Of a stretch of 36,162 nt of DNA, positions 8,164-17,837 are shown in pieces. The position numbers were made by a program, and so were the translations under genes. The DNA comes from Bacteroidales bacterium UBA1797 (GTDB taxonomy: Bacteria; Bacteroidota; Bacteroidia; Bacteroidales; VadinHA17). Location: positions 2,190-38,351 of the forward strand of contig DCFT01000154.1 in the NCBI GenBank assembly GCA_002319885.1. Reading direction: 5' to 3'. The notes under the pieces are model-generated. The model saw only the letters and a list, made by a program, of their open reading frames with translations. It searched no databases and was not told the DNA's origin. The stretch's first letter is position 1. Each line of letters begins with the position of its first letter.

Positions 8164-10776
8164 ATGGAAGAGGAAGAACTTGATATTGTCAATACAGAAG
8201 GCCAGCCTGGGGTTCCTTCAGGACCGGCTGCTCTTCATTCCGTTACAGCCTTATCAGGAATGTATCAGGATTGGTTTCTTGACTATGCATCATATGTTAT
8301 TCTCGAAAGGGCAGTACCACACCTCCACGACGGACTAAAGCCTGTCCAGCGTCGTATACTCCACTCAATGAAGAGGATGGATGACGGCCGTTATAATAAA
8401 GTAGCAAATATCATCGGACATACAATGCAGTTCCACCCACATGGGGATGCATCAATTGGAGATGCTCTTGTTCAGCTTGGCCAGAAAGAACTTTTGGTTG
8501 ACATGCAGGGGAACTGGGGTAACCTTCTTACGGGCGATGGTGCTGCAGCCCCAAGGTATATTGAATCACGACTTTCAAAATTTGCACTGGAAGTTGTATT
8601 TAATCATAAAACGACAGAATGGAAACTTTCCTATGATGGACGAAACAAGGAACCTGTAACTCTTCCTGTAAAATTTCCTCTGCTTTTGGCTCAGGGTGGT
8701 GAAGGAATTGCAGTCGGTCTGGCGTCAAAAATCCTTCCACATAACTTCAACGAATTAATTGATGCCTCAATAGATTACCTTGAGGGAAAGGATTTCGTTA
8801 TCTATCCCGACTTCCCCACTGGAGGAATGGTTGATATATCGAAGTATAACGACGGACAGAGAGGAGGAGTGATTAAGGTTAGGGCAAAGATTGAAAAGGT
8901 TGATAAGAAAGAACTCCTGATAACCGAGATACCATTCGGAAAAACCACAACATCCCTGATTGAGTCTATTATAAAAGCAAGTGAAAAAGGGAAAATAAAA
9001 ATCAAAAAAATCGATGATAACACTTCGGCAAATGTTGAAATTGTTGTTCATCTTCTTCCTGGTGTATCTCCTGATATGACCATTGATGCTCTTTATGCAC
9101 TTACCGATTGTGAGTATTCAATTTCACCGAATACATGTGTTATTGTCGATGATAAACCCTCCTTTATGGGAGTCGGTACCATTCTGAAGCATTCTGCTGA
9201 CAGAACGGTTGAGCTTCTCAAAAAAGAGCTGGAGATCAGACTGTCTGAACTCAATGAAGATTGGCATATGTCATCACTCGAGAAGATATTTATAGAAGAG
9301 AGGATATACCGCGATATAGAAGAGAGTGAGACATGGGAAGCAGTGATAGAAGCAATTGATAAGGGCCTTGATCCTTTCAAGAAACTTCTGTACAGGGAAG
9401 TTACCAGGGAGGATATAGTTCAGCTTACCGAAATTAAGATCAAGAGAATATCCAGATTCGACGTAAAAAAAGCCGACGAACATATAAAAGGAATTGAAAC
9501 AGAGATAGAGGAGGTTAAAAACCATCTTAAAAATTTGATTCCTTTTGCTATAAACTATTTCAGGCAAATAAAGAAAAAGTACGGCAAAGGACGCGACAGA
9601 AGAACTGAAATCAGAAGTTTTGATACAATTGAAGCTACAAAGGTGGTAGCAAATAATGCAAAACTCTATATAAATTATAAAGAGGGATTTATAGGGACAG
9701 GACTGAAAAAAGACGAATTTATCTGCGACTGCTCAGATATAGATGATGTTATAATCATAAGAAAGGATGGCGTCTATCTTATTACAAAAGTGGCTGATAA
9801 GGTTTTTGTGGGCAATGATATTCTTTATGCACAGATCTTTCTCAAAAATGATGAACGTACTATATATAATATTGTTTATCAAGATGGTAAAGACGGTCCA
9901 TTGCTTGCAAAGCGATGCGCTATTTCGGGCCTGACGCGCGATAAGGAGTACAATCTGACCAGGGGAACACCAGGTTCAAAAATTGTTTATCTCAGCGCGA
10001 ATCCAAATGGTGAGGCCGAAGTAATAAACGTACATCATAAACCTAAAGCAAGGCTTAAGAAACTAATGTTCGAATTCGATTTCGGTCAGATGAGCATTAA
10101 GGGAAAATCTTCCATGGGTAATATTCTCACTAAAAATGCTGTACATAAAATAAACCTTAAAGAAAAAGGACTCTCAACACTGGGAGGAAGAAAAATCTGG
10201 TTCGATGACGCCGTTTTCAGATTAAATGTCGATGGGAGAGGGAATTTCCTGGGTGAATTCAGTGCCGATGACAAAATACTAGTAATTACAAAGAATGGCT
10301 TTTTCAGAATAGCAGGGTTCGATCTGTCAAATCATTTTGAAGATAATATACTTATTATCGAGAAATTCAGACCCGGCAAGGTCTATTCAGCTATTTACTG
10401 GGATGCAGAGCAGAAGTTTTATTATGTAAAACGATTCACAATCGACGAATCTGAAAAACCACAGTGTTTTATTAATGAAGACCCGGAATCAAAACTCTAC
10501 AGCCTTACAGAAGTAGAATACCCTCGTTTCGAAATATCTTTCGGAGGTAAGCATAAAGACAGAGATAATGAGATAATTGAAGTCTCAGAATTTATCGGAG
10601 TCAAGAGCTATAAAGCCAAAGGAAAAAGGCTGACGAGTTTTATGGTGGAAAACATCCAGGAAATTGAACCCGTTATAAAAAAGGAAGTTGAGATACCCGA
10701 TGAAGAAAAACCTGATGAAGACCCTCAACAACCTATTATCCGTGACGATCCTGCACAGATGACGCTTGAATTATGA
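8164..10776 (+). CDS. parC: DNA topoisomerase IV subunit A
   Basis: This is the DNA-breaking subunit of topoisomerase IV, 870 residues. The winged-helix core has GLKPVQRRILHSM (57-69) and HPHGDASIGDA (91-101), then APRYIESRL with the active-site tyrosine Y132. A long coiled-coil region spans about 390-470. A beta-pinwheel C-terminal domain (about 500-800) follows, with KGKSSMGNI but no GyrA-box, which favours ParC over GyrA. The last about 50 residues are acidic and proline-rich (EEKPDEDPQQP), likely disordered. It starts 23 bases after parE, with AAGGGAG (8144-8150) as a distant ribosome-binding site. Its stop overlaps the aroK ATG. Confidence 0.92.
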   Translation: MEEEELDIVNTEGQPGVPSGPAALHSVTALSGMYQDWFLDYASYVILERAVPHLHDGLKPVQRRILHSMKRMDDGRYNKVANIIGHTMQFHPHGDASIGDALVQLGQKELLVDMQGNWGNLLTGDGAAAPRYIESRLSKFALEVVFNHKTTEWKLSYDGRNKEPVTLPVKFPLLLAQGGEGIAVGLASKILPHNFNELIDASIDYLEGKDFVIYPDFPTGGMVDISKYNDGQRGGVIKVRAKIEKVDKKELLITEIPFGKTTTSLIESIIKASEKGKIKIKKIDDNTSANVEIVVHLLPGVSPDMTIDALYALTDCEYSISPNTCVIVDDKPSFMGVGTILKHSADRTVELLKKELEIRLSELNEDWHMSSLEKIFIEERIYRDIEESETWEAVIEAIDKGLDPFKKLLYREVTREDIVQLTEIKIKRISRFDVKKADEHIKGIETEIEEVKNHLKNLIPFAINYFRQIKKKYGKGRDRRTEIRSFDTIEATKVVANNAKLYINYKEGFIGTGLKKDEFICDCSDIDDVIIIRKDGVYLITKVADKVFVGNDILYAQIFLKNDERTIYNIVYQDGKDGPLLAKRCAISGLTRDKEYNLTRGTPGSKIVYLSANPNGEAEVINVHHKPKARLKKLMFEFDFGQMSIKGKSSMGNILTKNAVHKINLKEKGLSTLGGRKIWFDDAVFRLNVDGRGNFLGEFSADDKILVITKNGFFRIAGFDLSNHFEDNILIIEKFRPGKVYSAIYWDAEQKFYYVKRFTIDESEKPQCFINEDPESKLYSLTEVEYPRFEISFGGKHKDRDNEIIEVSEFIGVKSYKAKGKRLTSFMVENIQEIEPVIKKEVEIPDEEKPDEDPQQPIIRDDPAQMTLEL

Positions 10777-11300
10777 AGACCAGAAACCAAATTATTTATA
10801 TTGTTGGTTTTATGGGGAGTGGTAAAACAACAGCTGGCAAAAAGCTGGCGTCGCTTCTTGGCTGGTCATTTGTCGATCTTGATAAGAAAATTGAAGAGCA
10901 TGAAGGGAAAAGCATACCGGAAATCTTCTCACAAAACGGCGAGGATTATTTTCGTAAAATTGAATCATATCTTCTCAGAAACCTTAAAACAAAATCAGAT
11001 ACTGTAATTTCTACAGGCGGAGGAACACCCTGCTATAGCGATAATATGGATTTTATGCTCGGAAACGGGTTGACTCTTTATCTCAGACTAACACCCGGTG
11101 AACTTAAAAGCAGGCTTTCTGAATCAAAAGGTGAAAGACCTCTTATAAAAGATTTAGATCAAAAAGAATTGTTGAGTTTTATTGAACAAAGACTTTCAGA
11201 TAGGGAAAAATGGTATGAAAGGTGCGATATAACTATTAAAGGAATTGATCTCGATATCAATTTATTATGTTCAATTGTTAAATCAAGGATAAATAGCTGA
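10773..11300 (+). CDS. aroK: Shikimate kinase
   Basis: This 175-residue cytosolic kinase phosphorylates shikimate at the 3-hydroxyl, the fifth step of the chorismate pathway. The P-loop GSGKTT is at 15-20. VDLDKKIEE places D37 in the shikimate site, with YFRKIE (R61) and the STGGGTP loop (80-86) as further substrate contacts. The lid arginine region is SKGERPLI. The length matches the family. The start codon overlaps the parC stop (ATGA), so it is likely translated by coupling within the topoisomerase operon. No functional link to topoisomerase is implied by this. Confidence 0.93.
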   Translation: MKTRNQIIYIVGFMGSGKTTAGKKLASLLGWSFVDLDKKIEEHEGKSIPEIFSQNGEDYFRKIESYLLRNLKTKSDTVISTGGGTPCYSDNMDFMLGNGLTLYLRLTPGELKSRLSESKGERPLIKDLDQKELLSFIEQRLSDREKWYERCDITIKGIDLDINLLCSIVKSRINS

Positions 11301-11451
11301 TATCATTATATTTCATTAATAGATTGATATGAGTCGTCAATTGGTTAAATGCATTAAATTCAATAATTTTTATTCCGAAAAGTCATGTATTGAATGATCT
11401 ATTGATTTTAATTGTTAATTTAGTATGCTGTAATCTGTAACGGGGTAATTT

Positions 11452-14400
11452 ATGAGAGATAAGTTACGAACTCTCCTTGAAATTGAATCAGGCGAGGAGT
11501 CAATGGTATCAATGCTTCTCACACAATCTGTCTTCCTGGGGATTTTTATCGGAGCATTTGACATCGCTGCACATTCACTTTTACTCTCTGCCTTCGATGA
11601 AAAGATGCTGGCTCGCAGCTACATTGTTTCAGGACTAGCAGGTATTATTCTTATAACAATTTATTCAAATTTCCGCTCCAGAATTCAATTCAGAGAATTT
11701 GCAATTATCTGCTTCTCTGTTATATCAGCCCTTACACTTTCTCTTTGGTGTGCTCTGATCTTCTCGCCGGCAAAATGGATAATAATCATTGTGTTTATAA
11801 TGCTGGGACCTCTTAATCTTCTGACGCTATTAGGTTTTTGGGAAACAACTGAAAAGTTATTTGCAGATAGACATCTGAATAAGGCTTTTCAATTTGCTGA
11901 TGCAGGGCTGATTTTCGGTATACTTATTATATCTTTCTGTGTACCTCTACTGATGTCACTTAATTTGCAGGCGCACAATATTTTACTAATTTCCGTTTCT
12001 TCAGTTATTATTGTGACTATCATTCAGACACTTATCGGGTCGGGATCCAACATGGCGGGTAGTGAAAAAGACCAGTATTACGAAAAGACTCAAATGAGAA
12101 CTCATCTTAGTGCCTTTCGTGAAGACAGCTTTATCCGTACCATAGGCATATTTGCAGTTCTTTCGGTTTTGGCTGCCTTTTTTATACAGTATTCATTTAT
12201 GGCCGTTACCAGATTGCAATATCCTGTTGCTGAGGATATGGCTGGTTTTCTGGGCCTTTTCATTGGATGGATGATGATATTCATACTGGTAGTTAAATTA
12301 GTTATATTCCCGTATTTATTTCGTAATTATGGTCTCTTTACTTGTCTGGTTATTGCACCTGGTTTAATAGTACTTTTTACTTCGGCTACGATAGTTACAG
12401 GTTTATTGATGGGTTCAGAAACTGTTTCTGCCGGAGGATTTCTGATACTCTTCCTGCTTCTCGCTTTTAGCAGGATCATTTCGAAATCTCTGAGAGATTC
12501 AGTGGAATTTCCTTCATTAAAAATAATTTTTCAATCAATCAGCAAAAAGAAAAGATCTGAACTCCAGGCCGGGATAACAGGAAAAGTTAATGAAATGTCA
12601 GTAGTCCTGTCAGGACTACTTTTAACAGTTTTAGGTCTCTTTGGCTTTATTAAGCTGATTCACTTTTCATTTGCCCTGTTTATCATTTCTTTATTATGGC
12701 TTGCTTTTGCTATAAAGTTATTTAAGGCATACAGGAATTTGATAATAAAAAAAGCCAATACAGCCGGTTTGAAAGAATCATTAACTGCTGTTGCAGCAAA
12801 ACAAGTTAATTTTAAAAACAGATTTTCAGCTTATCTCGATTTCAGGTCCGATTACTTTAGTCTTATATCTGGCGATTATTCAGGTTTAAATAAAAGAAGA
12901 AATAAATGGTATTATGAAAAAATAATCGACCATGCTTACTCAAAAAAGGATTTAAGCCTTATGCCTGTTCTTAAAAAAACAGCGAATAACACTGATCTTG
13001 ATGAAATTATCAGACAACATTCTACTGAAATACTCGAAATTCTACAGAAGGATTCGACTTCTCCAAACTCTGATAATGAAAAAAATAGCGGAGCAATAAA
13101 ATTGCTGTCAGGAACCAGAATGCCTCAAACAACTGAAATCCTTAGACTTTTAAGAAATCACTCCGTGGATTCAAAGCGGCTGGCAATTAATATGATAGGT
13201 AAATTTCGTCTTAAAGACCTGTTAATGGCAGTATGCGAATGTCTTATTATTCCCCCGCTTACAAGAGATGCATATGAAGTTCTCAGATCCTTCGGTTCTG
13301 ATGCAGATGACGAATTGGTAAGGTATTATCTGATTACTTCCGGCAATATTAAATTAAGCAAAATTATTATTCAGCTGTTGGGTAAAACGCGTTCAAAAGT
13401 GAGTACAGGGTTCCTGTTTTCATTACTTTGGTCGAATTCCAGACAATTAAAGGAGATGGCCATTAAATACCTTATTGACTGTAAGTTCCAGGCCTCAGAA
13501 GAAGAAAAGCAACGTCTTCATCTGCTGACTTCGGAAATTATAGGAAATATAGCCTGGCATCTTGCTGCTAAAGTATCTCTTGAAAAGGATAAGGATAGTT
13601 TTCTTCTCGGTAAAATTAACCACGAGATACTGAGATGGAATACGTTTCTTTTTAATATTCTCTCTATCACTTATAATCCTGGGGCAATAGCAATGATTAA
13701 GGAGAATATAGAACGGGGAACCTTTGAAAGTGTTAATTATGCTCTCGATATGACTGACGCGTTGATTTCCGAGTCAGTTAAACCAAAATTGATATCTCTT
13801 CTTGATTATGTTCCCGGCCAGGAAAAACTTAGCTCTCTGTTTCAGTTCTTTCCAGGAGAGATTCCTCATCGGAAAAAACTTCTTGAAGACATTATTAATA
13901 ACGATTATAACCTCATTAGTTTATGGACTAAAGCTTGTACACTGAGAAGCATTACCAGGATTGAGTGTGATGATATGGCTGAATCGGTGACCGCACTTCT
14001 TTTCAGTCCCGAAGAAATAATTCAGGAAGAGGTTGTAAATCTGATTGCACGAACGAAACCCGACCTTTACAGCGAGGCTTCTCCAAGAATACCCGACCCG
14101 ATCAGAAGCCGGATGGATAAAATACTAAACGGTGCCATAGATAACAAAGAACTGCTATTTGAGAAGGTGAAATTTCTTGCAAATTATTTTGTAGAAATCT
14201 CTGAAGATGACCTTCTGTCATTAGCTTATGATATGCATTATCTCAGGAACTTTGAAATGGAATCCCTGACATATTCCGAAGGAATAATTATCTGGCCCAT
14301 TAGTGCTGATAACCACGACCGTGATGTTCATATAGTTTACCCTGGAGAATTATCCAGATTCTCAGGGAGGCATCAGGATGCAATACATCAGTTCTCTTTT

Positions 14401-14502
14401 TATGTATTGCCTTTAACAGCTGTCGAGGATTATCATTTTCAATTCCCGGATATGGCATCTGAGATTCTGAAGTACATTGATGTAAATGAAGGATTATTAT
14501 AA
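11452..14502 (+). CDS. NTT/MFS-like membrane protein with HEAT-like and cNMP-binding-like C-terminus
   Basis: This 1016-residue protein starts with about 430 residues holding roughly 12 hydrophobic segments. FWETTEKLFADRHLNKAFQFADAG-type residues (129-152) and the SRIISKSLRDSVEFP to KKKRSELQAGI stretch (about 345-385) recall the nucleotide-transporter (NTT/ADP-ATP carrier-like) family. The lysines and arginines expected for true ATP/ADP exchange cannot be verified. From about 557 to 890 there are repeated amphipathic helices like HEAT repeats. Residues about 901-1010 (VKFLANYFVEISEDDLLSLA) resemble a degenerate cyclic-nucleotide-binding domain. Transport activity is therefore unproven; a sensor role is equally plausible. 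The STAND-WD40 gene follows 120 bases downstream with no terminator between. Confidence 0.65.
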   Translation: MRDKLRTLLEIESGEESMVSMLLTQSVFLGIFIGAFDIAAHSLLLSAFDEKMLARSYIVSGLAGIILITIYSNFRSRIQFREFAIICFSVISALTLSLWCALIFSPAKWIIIIVFIMLGPLNLLTLLGFWETTEKLFADRHLNKAFQFADAGLIFGILIISFCVPLLMSLNLQAHNILLISVSSVIIVTIIQTLIGSGSNMAGSEKDQYYEKTQMRTHLSAFREDSFIRTIGIFAVLSVLAAFFIQYSFMAVTRLQYPVAEDMAGFLGLFIGWMMIFILVVKLVIFPYLFRNYGLFTCLVIAPGLIVLFTSATIVTGLLMGSETVSAGGFLILFLLLAFSRIISKSLRDSVEFPSLKIIFQSISKKKRSELQAGITGKVNEMSVVLSGLLLTVLGLFGFIKLIHFSFALFIISLLWLAFAIKLFKAYRNLIIKKANTAGLKESLTAVAAKQVNFKNRFSAYLDFRSDYFSLISGDYSGLNKRRNKWYYEKIIDHAYSKKDLSLMPVLKKTANNTDLDEIIRQHSTEILEILQKDSTSPNSDNEKNSGAIKLLSGTRMPQTTEILRLLRNHSVDSKRLAINMIGKFRLKDLLMAVCECLIIPPLTRDAYEVLRSFGSDADDELVRYYLITSGNIKLSKIIIQLLGKTRSKVSTGFLFSLLWSNSRQLKEMAIKYLIDCKFQASEEEKQRLHLLTSEIIGNIAWHLAAKVSLEKDKDSFLLGKINHEILRWNTFLFNILSITYNPGAIAMIKENIERGTFESVNYALDMTDALISESVKPKLISLLDYVPGQEKLSSLFQFFPGEIPHRKKLLEDIINNDYNLISLWTKACTLRSITRIECDDMAESVTALLFSPEEIIQEEVVNLIARTKPDLYSEASPRIPDPIRSRMDKILNGAIDNKELLFEKVKFLANYFVEISEDDLLSLAYDMHYLRNFEMESLTYSEGIIIWPISADNHDRDVHIVYPGELSRFSGRHQDAIHQFSFYVLPLTAVEDYHFQFPDMASEILKYIDVNEGLL

Positions 14503-14622
14503 TACCGGAAATTGGAGAAGTATAACTGAAGGTAAGGAAAAAAGTTCATGAATGAGGAATGACGGGAGAGAAAATTGACAAAATGGTAATTTGAGAAAAA
14601 AATTAATTAGGTATTTATCATT

Positions 14623-17600
14623 ATGGGACCAAAGAAAGACATGAAAGATTTCAATCCCTTCCCAGGGCTAAGGCCCTTTGCTCCTGGCGATAGAGATCTG
14701 TTCTTTGGAAGGGACACGGAGAGTGATGAGGTAATATTAAAGTTGTTAAAAAACAGATATGTTACCATTATTGGTGCCTCAGGAAACGGTAAATCATCAC
14801 TTGTCTACAGTAGCGTTCTTCCAAAACTATTGGATTTAAAAAAACGGGAATCTTCTGTCTGGAAGATCATATCTTTCAGACCAGGTTATGACCCATTCGG
14901 AAATATGGCCCGGGCGATGTCTGAAGGAATTACTGACCAGGGACAAAACAAAATCGGAAGTGATATCATTCTTTCGGAACTGCTTGATACACGCGTTAGT
15001 TTTTCAGAGGTTGTCAGGAAATATGTAATTAAACATGATGACAAAGTTGTTCTGATTATTGATCAGTTTGAAGAACTCTTCAGATATTCTTCCTTGGGGA
15101 AATCAGAGATTTCTTATGCAACTGCCGGTAAATTTGTTGAATTCCTTCTAACTTCCATCATTAAGCCTGGTGAAAATATTTTTATGATTTTCACAATGCG
15201 TTCAGAGTACCTGGGAGAATGCTCACATTTTCAAGGACTAACAACACTGGTTAATAACAGTAATTATTTTGTACCGGATATGGGATCCGACAATTTCAGA
15301 GAAGCCATTGAGGGACCCATAAATTTTGCCGGAGCAAAAATTGATCAGGCTCTGGTCGATGCAATCCTGAATGACCTTAAAGAAAAAACGGGTCAGCTAT
15401 CCCAATTCCAGCATGCCATGATGAGGACATGGGGCAGATGGAAAGAACTTGATGAGCCTGGCAGACCTGTTAGCAAAGAGGATTATAACTCAATCGGAAC
15501 AATAAGGAATGCAGTTTCTTTACATGCAGATGAGTTATATGAGCAACTGAGCCCCAGGGGTAAAAAGATATGCTCTGTATTGTTTAAAACTATTACCAGA
15601 AAAGGCGCCGATAATAAAGGGGTACGGCATCCTTCAGATTTTGAAACCATAAAGTCAATTGCAAAGTGTTCGGATGAAGAATTATCTGATGTAATTGAAA
15701 AGTTCAGTGATCGGTCTACAGCATTTATCATTACTGACATAAATATAAATCTGACTGATACCTCAATAATTGATCTTCAGAACGAATGTATTATAAATTC
15801 ATGGGATCGTCTAAAGAGCTGGATTGATGAGGAAAACTCCTCAATGCAGATCTACCAGAGACTGTCCGATGCATCAGCTCTTTATCAGCAGGGGAAAACA
15901 GGTTTGTTTAAAGCCCCCGATCTGCAGCTTGCCATAAGTTGGCGCGAACAACAGAAACCAACACTGGCATGGGCTGTCCAGTACAATCCTGCCTTTGAAC
16001 GGGCAATGGTTTACCTTAGAACTAGTGAACGGGCCTATGTTGAAGAAGAGCAAAATAAGATAAGAATACAGAATAGAAAAACTAAAAAAAGCAGACTGGT
16101 TACAAGGATCCTTGGCATTTTTGCGTTGGTGGTTTTGGGAATTATGCTCTTTGAATATGCTCAGAAAATACATGCCGAGAGACAAATCAGTCTTGCGGAA
16201 AAAGATAAGAATCAGGCATTCAGGGAAAAGGCAATTGCTGATTCTTTTGCAGTCGTTGTATTTAAATCGAAGATTATTTCTGATTCTACAACCTCCGTCG
16301 CAGTCAAAGATGCTGTAGAGGCGAAAGAACAGAGAATCATTGCTGACGTTCAGAAATCTTATGCAGAAAGGAATGCCCAGGAAGCTTTGCGTCAGAAAAG
16401 CCTTGCTGAAGGTCAAAGAGATAAAGCCCAGCGCCTGAGGATGCTCTCTGTAGGCAAGTCGATGTCGCTCAGGTCTTTAGAAATGAATGGAGAAAAGGAC
16501 ATTCAGTCATTGCTGGCTTATCAGGCCTATCTGTTTTATAAAAGGAACAACGGATCTGATAATGATGCCGATATATATGCCGGATTATATAATGTTGCTT
16601 TGCAATATGGCAATATTAACTATAGGTTCTTCAAAGGTCATGGTGGTGATATTAAAAGTATTGTGTTCATTCCAGGGGAGAGTAAATTCTTTACCTCAGG
16701 AAACGACGGGAAAGTGCTTAAGTGGTCACTTGAGAAAAAGGATAAGACTGTTCAGGTCATTTATTCCGGTAATGATATTATTGATGTTCTGGCTGTCAGT
16801 CCTGATGCTTCCTGGCTTGCCTGCGGAAGTTCTAACTCCTCAATAAGGATGATTCCATTAAAAGGGAACGATATCGGATATGAGATGCACGGCCACAAGG
16901 GAGGAATAAAATCACTTATTTTCTCTTACGACGGGAAATATCTCTATTCAGCAGCTCTCGATGGCAAAGTGCTGAAGTGGGATATTGCAGCGAGAACCAG
17001 TATTAATGTATCAACAGGTTCTGTTGAGATATCATCAATAGATATTTCTTCAAACGGAAATTATATTGCCGGTATCAGAACAGATGGCAATGTTATTGTT
17101 TGGGATCCCAACAGTAACCAGAATAATTTCAGTATAGAGACTGGCGGGAAAAATATAAAAGTGGTTAAATTTAATCCCGATAATAATCTTCTTGCAATAG
17201 GCGATGCAGATGGGAATGTTGAATTATGGGATATCTATCTGCATAAAAAACTGTCATCGGTGAAAGCACATGGCGCAGAGGTAAATGATATTCAGTTTAA
17301 TACAACCCTGAAGCAAATGGCAACTTCGGGTAAAGATAAAAAACTTAAAATATTTAGTATTAAGGATCCGGCTGACCTTTCTGAACCTCCCGTTACCTTT
17401 ACCGATAATGAGGGATTTGTAATGGCAATACGGTTTAGTCCCAACGGACAGGTGATAATATCCGGTGAATCAGGTGAAGGTAACATTACAGAAAGACCTG
17501 CACATGTTGATTATCTAGTACAAAACATATGCAAACTGATTTCAAGGAACATGACGCAGGAAGAGTGGAATGCATATGTTGGAAAGGATATTCCTCTCGA

Positions 17601-17670
17601 GAAGACCTGCCTTGACAGTAATTTTAATATTAAAATTGAGCAGACAAGAGCCCTGAATAAAGGAGACTGA
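14623..17670 (+). CDS. Transmembrane STAND NTPase with WD40 repeats
   Basis: In this 1015-residue protein the N-terminal nSTAND1-type NTPase begins NPFPGLRPF and FFGRD, with Walker A GASGNGKSS (51-59) and Walker B VVLIIDQFEELF (142-153). The winged-helix-like end (QNECIINSWDRLKSWIDEE, about 386-404) is typical of this family. A basic stretch (about 480-495) precedes a single membrane helix (492-513). A charged coiled coil follows (about 514-620), then WD40 repeats from about 667 with DGKVLKWS/DGKVLKWD and VELWD signatures. It ends in EEWNAYVGKD near 975. STAND proteins are ligand-triggered switches, usually with an effector domain, but none is visible at the N-terminus here. Positive-inside rules place the NTPase in the cytosol and the WD40 region outside. 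Confidence 0.85.
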   Translation: MGPKKDMKDFNPFPGLRPFAPGDRDLFFGRDTESDEVILKLLKNRYVTIIGASGNGKSSLVYSSVLPKLLDLKKRESSVWKIISFRPGYDPFGNMARAMSEGITDQGQNKIGSDIILSELLDTRVSFSEVVRKYVIKHDDKVVLIIDQFEELFRYSSLGKSEISYATAGKFVEFLLTSIIKPGENIFMIFTMRSEYLGECSHFQGLTTLVNNSNYFVPDMGSDNFREAIEGPINFAGAKIDQALVDAILNDLKEKTGQLSQFQHAMMRTWGRWKELDEPGRPVSKEDYNSIGTIRNAVSLHADELYEQLSPRGKKICSVLFKTITRKGADNKGVRHPSDFETIKSIAKCSDEELSDVIEKFSDRSTAFIITDININLTDTSIIDLQNECIINSWDRLKSWIDEENSSMQIYQRLSDASALYQQGKTGLFKAPDLQLAISWREQQKPTLAWAVQYNPAFERAMVYLRTSERAYVEEEQNKIRIQNRKTKKSRLVTRILGIFALVVLGIMLFEYAQKIHAERQISLAEKDKNQAFREKAIADSFAVVVFKSKIISDSTTSVAVKDAVEAKEQRIIADVQKSYAERNAQEALRQKSLAEGQRDKAQRLRMLSVGKSMSLRSLEMNGEKDIQSLLAYQAYLFYKRNNGSDNDADIYAGLYNVALQYGNINYRFFKGHGGDIKSIVFIPGESKFFTSGNDGKVLKWSLEKKDKTVQVIYSGNDIIDVLAVSPDASWLACGSSNSSIRMIPLKGNDIGYEMHGHKGGIKSLIFSYDGKYLYSAALDGKVLKWDIAARTSINVSTGSVEISSIDISSNGNYIAGIRTDGNVIVWDPNSNQNNFSIETGGKNIKVVKFNPDNNLLAIGDADGNVELWDIYLHKKLSSVKAHGAEVNDIQFNTTLKQMATSGKDKKLKIFSIKDPADLSEPPVTFTDNEGFVMAIRFSPNGQVIISGESGEGNITERPAHVDYLVQNICKLISRNMTQEEWNAYVGKDIPLEKTCLDSNFNIKIEQTRALNKGD

Positions 17671-17782
17671 ATAGGCAATTATTCAAACAATAGCCAGTAT
17701 TTTAATGATATGAGGATATTTAAGTTCTAAAGATATCTTTTATATCACAATTTGGCAATTTTGACTAAATTTGAGCCGGCAT

Positions 17783-17812
17783 AGTACCCCAAACAAGGGT
17801 ACTTTATTTTTG
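17783..17812 (+). terminator. Hairpin terminator after the STAND-WD40 gene
   Basis: AGTACCC (17783-17789) pairs with GGGTACT (17797-17803) around a 7-base loop, followed by a T-rich tract TTATTTTTG. It lies 113 bases after the STAND stop and 26 bases before gpmI, so it would separate the two transcripts. The weak G+C content of the stem keeps this moderate. Confidence 0.55.
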
Positions 17813-17837
17813 TTTATTTTTATTTAGATTTAAGATA

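Noticed and set aside
6287..10776. Naming the parE/parC pair as gyrase
   Set aside because: The two subunits are adjacent, ParE is short and no GyrA-box is seen in the A subunit, so topoisomerase IV fits better.
15874..16416. 180-codon minus-strand open frame opposite the STAND gene
   Set aside because: It is fully inside the STAND-WD40 gene, has no recognisable motif and no plausible start region; a shadow frame.
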